NCBI GenBank assembly: GCA_035328465.1 | Contig: DAOLIQ010000123.1 | Coordinates: 1-7,156 of the forward strand | DNA from: JADJEI01 sp035328465 | Lineage (GTDB): Bacteria > Bacteroidota > Ignavibacteria > Ignavibacteriales > Ignavibacteriaceae | Length of the DNA stretch: 7,156 nt | Direction of reading: 5' to 3' | Shown: one piece after another, positions 1 to 6,039 of the stretch | Numbering within the stretch: the stretch's first letter is position 1 | Layout of the letters: each line of letters begins with the position of its first letter | Made by a program: the position numbers and the translations under genes | The notes under the pieces: model-generated | Databases searched by the model: none | The model's input: the letters and a program-made list of their open reading frames with translations, nothing else | Told to the model about the DNA's origin: nothing

Positions 1-80
1 AATCTATAAATGGCTTGAGAAAATACAACTCTAATTAATTTTAACAAAGTGATTAATTGAAAGAATTTATTATTTGACCA

Positions 81-1016
81 CTATTTTTTAATAAGCCCTA
101 TAATGAAACCTATTCCATAAGCTAAGTGTATTGTAGGGTAAACAATGAGACATTTTATTTTTTCTAAGAGTAACAAATTATTTCGGAAAGAAAAATAAAT
201 ATCCAACAACAAGTAAATAAATAAAGGTAACTTATCATAAAATGTATTAAAAGAAAGACATACAGCAATTAAATAAATAACGAAAATGGACGGGATTATG
301 TGGCGAAGTTTTATTTCAGATTTAATTTTTCTAAGCACAAGTGGCTTAAAGAGACCATATTGAAAATATTGAGAAAATAGTTTACTCCATGTACCTCGTG
401 GATAGTAGAATGAAATGATGTCGGAATTAAGATAAATTTTTTTTCCAAGACTCTTCGCCCGATAATGGAATTCATCATCCTGATCACGGATTAACTTTTC
501 ATCGAAAAAACCTATTTCGTCAAATAAACTTCGCTTCCATGCACCAAGATAAACATGATCTGATTCACCCGTGTAATCCGGTTTATGAATTTTACTATCC
601 CCAATTCCAAAGCTGGTCGAAGTAGCGTATGCAACGGCGCTTTGAAAACTCGATCTGCCAACAGCTCTCATAGGACCGCCAACAATATCCGCATTAGTTT
701 GTTGGAATGTTTCAATTATTTTTTCGAAATAATTTTCAGCATAAGTTGTGTGTGCATCTAATCTAATAATAGGATCACCAGTGCTGTATTTAATTCCCAT
801 GTTTAATGCAAACGGTACATGCTTGTTTGGGTTCTGTAAGAGTTTGATTTGTGGATAATTACATACATATTTCTCAGCAATTTGAATAGTCCCATCCGTT
901 GAACCACCGTCAATTATAAATAATTCCATATCGTAATGATTATTCGATAGAAAGAATTTGATCACATTGTCGATAAACCCCAATTCATTATATACTGGGA
1001 GAATTACACTGAGCAC
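81..1016 (-). CDS. GT2 family glycosyltransferase, ExoA-like, membrane-attached
   Basis: This is a 311-residue GT-A-fold family 2 glycosyltransferase that most resembles the succinoglycan ExoA branch. It would transfer a sugar from a nucleotide-sugar to a lipid-linked glycan at the cytoplasmic face of the inner membrane. Seen directly: an N-terminal beta-strand (SVILPVYNE, residues 3-11), the nucleotide-binding motif DGGSTDGT (36-43), a DAH triplet (87-89) where many GT2 enzymes have DXD, GGPMR-VGR (113-121), and the acceptor/catalytic motif RDQDDE (177-182), followed by YYPRGT (204-209). Residues about 240-258, 263-280 and 288-308 are hydrophobic, suggesting a C-terminal membrane anchor as in ExoA relatives. 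The DAH form is usual for this branch and is not a defect. The start is GTG, 13 bases after AGGAG, which is a long spacing. The frame is open upstream only back to the stop of the acetyltransferase gene, so at most a few residues could be added. The donor and acceptor sugars cannot be read from the sequence. Confidence 0.93.
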   Translation of the reverse strand: MLSVILPVYNELGFIDNVIKFFLSNNHYDMELFIIDGGSTDGTIQIAEKYVCNYPQIKLLQNPNKHVPFALNMGIKYSTGDPIIRLDAHTTYAENYFEKIIETFQQTNADIVGGPMRAVGRSSFQSAVAYATSTSFGIGDSKIHKPDYTGESDHVYLGAWKRSLFDEIGFFDEKLIRDQDDEFHYRAKSLGKKIYLNSDIISFYYPRGTWSKLFSQYFQYGLFKPLVLRKIKSEIKLRHIIPSIFVIYLIAVCLSFNTFYDKLPLFIYLLLDIYFSFRNNLLLLEKIKCLIVYPTIHLAYGIGFIIGLIKK

Positions 1017-1029
1017 TTGTACAATTAAT

Positions 1030-1034
1030 CTCCT
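1030..1034 (-). promoter_or_regulatory. Ribosome binding site (AGGAG) for the GT2 gene
   Basis: AGGAG lies in the 27-base gap between the acetyltransferase stop and the GTG start of the GT2 gene. The spacing to GTG is 13 bases, longer than the usual 5-9. An in-frame ATT lies only 4 bases after AGGAG and an in-frame GTA follows it, but both are very rare initiators, so GTG remains the preferred start. Confidence 0.5.
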
Positions 1035-1043
1035 ATGTTCGTA

Positions 1044-1646
1044 TTACTTAAGATATTTAATAAAAAATATTGATTTTCTGTTTTCATAGTATCTAAGATA
1101 ATTGTTTTTACTATAAAAATATATTGCTTTGGTATTCGTTTTTCTGACAGATAAACCATATTCGGAATATCCACAATCAATTAATTTCTTTTCAAATCCA
1201 TTAACTAATGATTTGCCAATACCCTTCCCTTTTTGATTTTGGGCTACAGCTATGATAAACAAGCGGATTAAAGTTTTTGATGACGCGGGATAATCAAAAA
1301 GGTTTGAAAATATTTCAACTATTTTTTCAAATATAAATTTTGGATTTTTTAATAAAATCTTCAATACGTCCCATCTATTGTTTCTTACAAACGTATCTAT
1401 AGCGGACTTTGTTTTATCTCCAGCAATAATAAAACCAAAAATTTCATTAGTACTTTCGTCAGATGCAACATATGAATGATTATTATAAGAGATCAGAGTT
1501 CTGAAGTAATCAATCAACATCCCCTCATTAAATTTAGTCGAAAAATGATCCTCATCGAACGATGATAAATGTATTTTGATTAAAGAAGGTATATCTTTTA
1601 AATTGACTGGTCTAATAATCAATTTTGATTTTATCGCCTCATTCAT
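1044..1646 (-). CDS. GNAT family N-acetyltransferase
   Basis: This 200-residue protein has the GNAT fold and would transfer an acetyl group from acetyl-CoA to an amine. Seen directly: the opening strand IIRPVNLKDIPSL (residues 10-22), a central strand with EIFGFIIAG (68-76), and the acetyl-CoA pyrophosphate-binding loop QKGKGIGKSLV (138-148), where Lys replaces the common first Arg of the R-x-x-G-x-G/A pattern. The C-terminal motif NTKAIYFYSKNNY (171-183) is typical of RimI-like and sugar-acetylating GNATs. An insertion at about 80-125, rich in hydrophobic and aromatic residues, separates the N-terminal half from the core. The ATG overlaps the stop of the upstream AsnB-like gene in an ATGA, so translation is probably coupled; only a weak TTGGA precedes it. 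The polysaccharide context suggests acetylation of an amino sugar precursor, in the way PseH and WecD act, but this is inference. A protein or small-molecule substrate is possible. Confidence 0.88.
   Translation of the reverse strand: MNEAIKSKLIIRPVNLKDIPSLIKIHLSSFDEDHFSTKFNEGMLIDYFRTLISYNNHSYVASDESTNEIFGFIIAGDKTKSAIDTFVRNNRWDVLKILLKNPKFIFEKIVEIFSNLFDYPASSKTLIRLFIIAVAQNQKGKGIGKSLVNGFEKKLIDCGYSEYGLSVRKTNTKAIYFYSKNNYLRYYENRKSIFFIKYLK
1643..1646 (-). other. ATGA stop-start overlap coupling AsnB-like and GNAT genes
   Basis: The TGA stop of the asparagine synthetase-type gene (1645-1643) overlaps the ATG start of the acetyltransferase gene (1646-1644), giving ATGA on the minus strand. The acetyltransferase has only a weak TTGGA about 8 bases upstream, so re-initiation by ribosomes finishing the first gene is likely. 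This would tie the amounts of the two proteins together. Confidence 0.9.
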
Positions 1647-3481
1647 TTACTAAATCCAAGAATTCCCCTAACCCATTTCTCAGCAATGAATAACCTAGAA
1701 ATATCAGTACTATGAATTTTATTGTTACCATTCGAAAATGAATGATAATATTCAAGGAATAAACGTTGGTCGATAAATCCAAGTTCGTGGAGTAGACTTT
1801 TTGAAAATAAATCCTTTATTTCATCCCTGAAAACATTTTTTAGCCATGCATCTTCTGGCAGAGAAAAACCTTTTTTATCTCTACGCCATTTTATTTCGTC
1901 TGGCAGAACCTGAATGGACTTCCGTAATATGTATTTATTCCAGCCATTTTTAATTTTAAATGCTGGACTTAAATTAATCATAAAATCTACTAAGCGATAA
2001 TCTAAAAATGGTAATCTTATTTCTATTGAGTGCGCCATTGAATTTCTATCTTCATATCTTGTTAATATGGGCACTGAATATTTTTCAAAATCATTAATCT
2101 GATAATCTCGCATGTTGTCGTATTGGGATACATTCTCGAAATTAGTTTGAAATAGTAAAAATTTCTTACCTGCTCGAAATTTGCCAGGTAAATACCTTTT
2201 TGCTGCATTAAAACGAAATTGAGTAATAACTGTCCTATGCAGTAAAGAAAATAATATTTCAATCAAAGCATCAAAATATTTTTTCTCATTATGCAATTGT
2301 CGAACATAAAAAAAGAAGAATCTTAAATATCCTGCTAATCCTTCATCTCCGCCCTGCCCGCTGAGAACGACTTTAAGATTTGAACTTTCCTTTATTGTTT
2401 CGAGAATACAATAGTGCGCTGCAACAATTAAATAGTTAAAGGGTTCATCCTGCTGTTTAATGACAAGGTTAATGTTGTTTAAAATTTTTTGGTGGTTTAA
2501 TCTTAATTTTTCGTTTTTAAGTCCTTTATCTTTAACAAGAATATCAACATACTTTTCCTCACTAAATTTAGGATCATTTGTAATTACTGAATATGTCGCC
2601 AAATTATTGGAATAAAACTCATTAGCGATTACTGAAATAGCTGATGAGTCAAGACCTCCGCTTAACAATGCCCCCACTTTGACATCACTTCTCAGCCTTA
2701 TTTTTACTGCGTCGGAAAACAACTCTCGAAATCTATCAACAGCATAATCAAATTGAGAAATTATTTCATTACTGAAATTCCAATATTGCTTCTGATGCAT
2801 TTTGCAAGTGGTTAAATTAATTATCAAATTTGTTCGTGGACCTAATTTTTCAATCCCATCAATAAATGTCTTGTTACTTATGTCTGAAAGACCCTGAGCT
2901 AAAAATAGTTTTAACACATCAGCATTTGGAGAAATTGATTTTTGTAAGGGAAGAAGTTGTTTTAATTCGCTGGCAAAAAATATTTTGTCCTCGGTTTGAA
3001 GGATAAAAAGTGGTTTAACAGAAAATCTGTCTCGACTCACAACAATTACATTTTTTACTGTATCGACAATAATCAACGACCACATTCCATTAAATTTTGA
3101 GAAAGAATCCTCACCCCATCTTTTATACATTTTTAGAATGACCTCAGTATCTGACTTAGTTTGAAATTTTTCGCCGATACTAATTAGTTCTTCTTTAAGC
3201 TCAAGGTAATTATAAATTTCGCCGTTAAAAACTATATACAAATCATCAGCAATCATGGGTTGATTACTTTCGTCCGATAAATCAATAATTGAAAGTCGTC
3301 TATGGCCGAGGAACACATTAAATTGCGACTTGCTATCATGATTAGAGTGCGTATTTATCGTACAATAACCTCTTGCATCAGGCCCCCGATGCTTAACTAA
3401 ATCTGTAAGACTATTAAATCTATTTAAATCATTTTCGTTAAAGAAACCATAAAGTTTTATTGCTGCAAATAATCCGCACAT
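1643..3481 (-). CDS. asnB: Glutamine-hydrolysing asparagine synthetase-type amidotransferase
   Basis: This 612-residue protein has the usual two-domain AsnB layout and full family length. The N-terminal class II glutaminase domain has nucleophile Cys2 (exposed after Met removal), HRGPD (31-35), GHRRLSIIDLS (59-69), NGEIYN (86-91) and SDTE (110-113). The C-terminal ATP-pyrophosphatase domain has the PP-loop SGGLDSS (274-280), SGQGGDE (374-380), RYEDRNSMAHSIEIR (475-489), PFLDYR (491-496) and KKGFSLP (536-542). The known reaction is aspartate + ATP + glutamine to asparagine. In polysaccharide loci, homologues (for example WbpS of Pseudomonas O6) are thought to amidate uronic acids. The sequence shows no missing catalytic residue and cannot separate the two roles; position in a glycosyltransferase operon favours glycan modification. 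The ATG start is fixed by the need for Cys at position 2. It lies 3 bases after the stop of the GT4 gene, with GTGGGA inside that gene's end as a possible ribosome site. The gene overlaps the next one by 4 bases. Confidence 0.93.
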   Translation of the reverse strand: MCGLFAAIKLYGFFNENDLNRFNSLTDLVKHRGPDARGYCTINTHSNHDSKSQFNVFLGHRRLSIIDLSDESNQPMIADDLYIVFNGEIYNYLELKEELISIGEKFQTKSDTEVILKMYKRWGEDSFSKFNGMWSLIIVDTVKNVIVVSRDRFSVKPLFILQTEDKIFFASELKQLLPLQKSISPNADVLKLFLAQGLSDISNKTFIDGIEKLGPRTNLIINLTTCKMHQKQYWNFSNEIISQFDYAVDRFRELFSDAVKIRLRSDVKVGALLSGGLDSSAISVIANEFYSNNLATYSVITNDPKFSEEKYVDILVKDKGLKNEKLRLNHQKILNNINLVIKQQDEPFNYLIVAAHYCILETIKESSNLKVVLSGQGGDEGLAGYLRFFFFYVRQLHNEKKYFDALIEILFSLLHRTVITQFRFNAAKRYLPGKFRAGKKFLLFQTNFENVSQYDNMRDYQINDFEKYSVPILTRYEDRNSMAHSIEIRLPFLDYRLVDFMINLSPAFKIKNGWNKYILRKSIQVLPDEIKWRRDKKGFSLPEDAWLKNVFRDEIKDLFSKSLLHELGFIDQRLFLEYYHSFSNGNNKIHSTDISRLFIAEKWVRGILGFSK

Positions 3482-3484
3482 AAA

Positions 3485-4585
3485 TCATTTTCCCACTTTT
3501 TTATATTCGCTTATCATTCTATTAACACTCTCATCCCAATTAAAGAATTTGACAACTAAATCTCTTCCTGCAATCCCCATCTTTTTACGAAGTGGTGCGT
3601 TCAATACTAATTTTTCAATTGCCTTTGCGATCTCTATCTCATTTTCAGCTGGCACTATATAGCCTGTATTATTATTATCTACCACTTCTGTTAAACCGCC
3701 TACATTTGTTACAACCACTGGATTTTCACAAGCAGAGGCTTCAAGAACTGCTACACCAAAACTCTCATTAACAGATGGAAAAACCTCTATATCTATCTGA
3801 TTATGGTACTTTTGTATCTCACTATAAGGGATATGTCCTATAAATTTACAATCGCCTGCGATATCTAAATTTTCAGCCAATTTTTCCATCTCTAAACGCT
3901 TTGCTCCATCACCTACTATCATTAATTCCATCGGATAATTAGGAAATTTAGATTTAATGATGTTAAATGCTTTCAACAAATATTCAATACCATAATTTTT
4001 ATCAATGACTTTTACTGTTCCGATTACTAACTTATCAGAGCGTATAGATTCGATTGCACTTAATTTTTTAAAAATATTGGTGTCGACTCCAAATGGAATG
4101 ATAGTAATGTTTCTTGACGTAAATTTAGTACAGTGTTTAGCCAACCAGTTACTTGTTGAATAAATTTTGTCGGCTTTATTAAAAATAAATTTCAAAATAT
4201 ATTTATAAAGAACGAATACTTCTGGAAAATCAGTCACGTCACTGCCCCAAACAGAAATAAATAATGGATGGAATCCACAAAGTACTCCTAATAACCCATA
4301 GCTTGATGTATAATGTGCATGTAAAATATCAGGTTTTATCTCTTTAATAAGACGCTTAAGCTTTATTATTGAGAACAAATAAATTACTTTTCTCGGGTTT
4401 CCAAAAGAATTTCCTTTAATTTTTTTGGATAATCCTGAGGAATATATTCTTATTTTGCTGTCAAATTGCTTAGCATCGAAATCCGAGAGGGTAAATAAAT
4501 GCACTTCTATCCCAGCCTGGCAAAGAGAATTTGCCCATTTAATCGTATGCGACGATGAAGCATCTGATAGAATCAATAGTTTCAA
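3485..4585 (-). CDS. GT4 family glycosyltransferase
   Basis: This 366-residue GT-B-fold retaining glycosyltransferase would work in the cytoplasm or at the inner membrane face, building the repeat unit. The N-terminal domain starts at once with strand KLLILSD (2-8), followed by HTIKWANSL (13-21), LHAHYTSSYGLLG (88-100) and SVWGSDVTDFP (111-121). This arrangement is characteristic of a GT4 subgroup common in exopolysaccharide clusters. The C-terminal nucleotide-sugar domain has IPFGVD (163-168), IGTVK (188-192), NYGIEYLLKAF (197-207), LMIVGDG (221-227) and the E-x7-E catalytic signature E274-E282 in NESFGVAVLEA. The length is normal for the family. The start codon is TTG: a very strong AAGGAGGAGG lies 7 bases upstream, the first beta-strand begins directly after it, and no ATG occurs until residue 218. 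The gene sits 29 bases after the polymerase gene and 3 bases before the AsnB-like gene. The sugar it transfers is unknown. Confidence 0.94.
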   Translation of the reverse strand: MKLLILSDASSSHTIKWANSLCQAGIEVHLFTLSDFDAKQFDSKIRIYSSGLSKKIKGNSFGNPRKVIYLFSIIKLKRLIKEIKPDILHAHYTSSYGLLGVLCGFHPLFISVWGSDVTDFPEVFVLYKYILKFIFNKADKIYSTSNWLAKHCTKFTSRNITIIPFGVDTNIFKKLSAIESIRSDKLVIGTVKVIDKNYGIEYLLKAFNIIKSKFPNYPMELMIVGDGAKRLEMEKLAENLDIAGDCKFIGHIPYSEIQKYHNQIDIEVFPSVNESFGVAVLEASACENPVVVTNVGGLTEVVDNNNTGYIVPAENEIEIAKAIEKLVLNAPLRKKMGIAGRDLVVKFFNWDESVNRMISEYKKVGK

Positions 4586-4592
4586 TGATATT

Positions 4593-4602
4593 CCTCCTCC
4601 TT
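4593..4602 (-). promoter_or_regulatory. Strong ribosome binding site deciding the TTG start of the GT4 gene
   Basis: AAGGAGGAGG on the minus strand is a close match to the anti-Shine-Dalgarno partner and sits 7 bases before the TTG start. It is the strongest ribosome site in the window. It both supports the non-ATG start and shows that this organism uses Shine-Dalgarno pairing, unlike many Bacteroidia and Flavobacteriia, where such motifs are rare. Confidence 0.85.
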
Positions 4603-4614
4603 CAATTATAGCTT

Positions 4615-6027
4615 TTATTTACTATTTTCAAAATTAATATAATAATAACAAATTATACTGAAAATTAACCAAAATGGTAGGTCGACAGTTATCCATATGA
4701 ACGTGATTAGGCTAATTCCTTCAAAAAAACCCCTGAAAAACATTCCGATGCCTGCTGCTGTCAAACCAAGTACTAAATAATAGTCAAGATCTTTAACTTT
4801 TTCGAAACTTTTTAAAACATTCAATGAAATTTTTAAAAATGTAAACGGTAGAAAAATTGAAGTGCACAACCCAAGTACACCCATATCGGACCAAAATACT
4901 AAATAGAAATTATGCGCAAGATTGAACCCTTTTGTTATATTGTACAAATCAATAAAAGTTTGTCCTATATAGCTATTTAATAATACGGGAAAATACTGCA
5001 ACATTTCATAATGCCAAGCACCAGGTCCAACTCCAAAAATAGGATTATCGGAAATCATTTTGAGTGTAATATCCCACAGATAATTTCTTTGGCTTATGCC
5101 TTCGCTTAAACGAAACAATATTGTTATACTCTCATTAATTGATGGGATAATTAAAATTAAAAAAACTATAACTGCCAAGCCCAAAATCCCAAATCTTAGT
5201 AATTTTTTATTGGTGTGGTATAGAATAAAAACAGAAGAAGCAAAAACCGCGAGCATCGAAGATCTGGAAGTAGTTACCAAAATAGATAATATAAAAATGA
5301 TTAAGCTTGTCGTGAACAAAAATCTCAGTTTCCGAAGTTCTTGCGAAAATAGTACAGAAAAAAGAATCGGTATAGACATAGCAAAAAATGCTGCTGTCGC
5401 ATTATAATTACTTAATAGTCCTCCAGTCTTTAGATTAGCATTTGCAGCAATAAATAATATGTTGAAGTTTTGGTTAATAAGGTCAAGTAAAAGTCCCCCG
5501 CTTGAAGCAAGTGAAGAAAATAATATGGCTAAGATATAAAAGTAAATTTGAATCTTTGATCGTATTAGAGAAAAAGCCAAATAAATTAATAGAAAGAAAA
5601 TTGATCCCTTAAGAATAAAAATCAATCCTTCATAAAAATATTTAGAGAAAATAGTAGATGTAATTAATGAAAAATAGAGAAGTAAAAAAAAATGGACTAA
5701 TTTTGTAGGGATTTTGGGGAAGTCTTTGATCGAAAACCCATACGATTTTAAAAACAGGAAAGTTAGTCCTAAAAATGCATTTATCTGAACAATCATCCGA
5801 ATTGAAACGCTAAGTTCACCAACCAGTGTCATAAGGGAAAGAAATGTAAAAAATAGATACAAGTCTCTACCAAAGATTAAAATTAGTACTATTAAAACTA
5901 ATGAAATAACAACAAGAATCTGGACTATTCCGGGTAGAGAGATAAATCCCACTAAAATCAACATTAATACAGCGGATGATTTTAAATCCCAATTTTCTGT
6001 ATAATATGTGTTAAAATTTTTGAGCAT
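4615..6027 (-). CDS. O-antigen polymerase / O-antigen ligase family membrane protein
   Basis: This 470-residue integral membrane protein has roughly 11-13 hydrophobic segments and a large extracytoplasmic loop at about residues 297-370, the layout of the Wzy_C/WaaL superfamily. Seen directly: TTSRSSMLAVFAS (252-264), with Arg255 ahead of the loop; RNYLWDITLKMISDNPIFGVG (314-334) and PGAW (335-338) inside the loop; and AHNFYLVFWSDMGVLGL (371-387) at its end, with His372. These are the signature positions of the family. Such proteins either polymerise undecaprenyl-linked repeat units (Wzy) or move finished glycan to lipid A core or to proteins (WaaL, PglL). Sequence alone does not separate these, but location between glycosyltransferases in a repeat-unit operon favours polymerase. 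The ATG start lies 12 bases after the GT9 gene; AAGGGAAA within the end of that gene is the only nearby purine-rich site and is rather far. A run of nine T occurs in a membrane segment (Phe-Phe-Leu near residues 113-115). Confidence 0.88.
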   Translation of the reverse strand: MLKNFNTYYTENWDLKSSAVLMLILVGFISLPGIVQILVVISLVLIVLILIFGRDLYLFFTFLSLMTLVGELSVSIRMIVQINAFLGLTFLFLKSYGFSIKDFPKIPTKLVHFFLLLYFSLITSTIFSKYFYEGLIFILKGSIFFLLIYLAFSLIRSKIQIYFYILAILFSSLASSGGLLLDLINQNFNILFIAANANLKTGGLLSNYNATAAFFAMSIPILFSVLFSQELRKLRFLFTTSLIIFILSILVTTSRSSMLAVFASSVFILYHTNKKLLRFGILGLAVIVFLILIIPSINESITILFRLSEGISQRNYLWDITLKMISDNPIFGVGPGAWHYEMLQYFPVLLNSYIGQTFIDLYNITKGFNLAHNFYLVFWSDMGVLGLCTSIFLPFTFLKISLNVLKSFEKVKDLDYYLVLGLTAAGIGMFFRGFFEGISLITFIWITVDLPFWLIFSIICYYYINFENSK

Positions 6028-6039
6028 TCAAAAAACTAT

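Noticed and set aside
33..58. AATTAAT repeats in inverted orientation downstream of the GT2 gene, as a possible terminator
   Set aside because: The arms are entirely A/T and self-palindromic, there is no GC stem or following T tract on the minus strand, and it is likely chance in AT-rich DNA.
87..89. Bases aside, the apparent loss of the DXD motif in the GT2 protein (DAH at residues 87-89; window positions about 750-758), considered as an inactivating change
   Set aside because: ExoA-like GT2 enzymes usually carry DAH here, so it is the family form and not a defect. The coordinates given for this entry are residue numbers.
2062..2262. Open frame of 66 codons on the minus strand inside the AsnB-like gene
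   Set aside because: It is an alternative frame within the intact synthetase domain and has no features of its own.
4425..4637. Open frame of 70 codons on the plus strand across the GT4/polymerase junction
   Set aside because: It is antisense to the start of the GT4 gene and its ribosome site, with no family resemblance.
5096..5407. Open frame of 103 codons on the plus strand inside the polymerase gene
   Set aside because: It lies wholly antisense to a well-supported membrane protein gene, has no recognisable domain and a composition explained by the opposite strand.
5684..5692. T9 run (coding strand) in the polymerase gene as a phase-variation switch
   Set aside because: It encodes part of a hydrophobic membrane segment where Phe codons are common; a run of nine alone in DNA this AT-rich is weak evidence.
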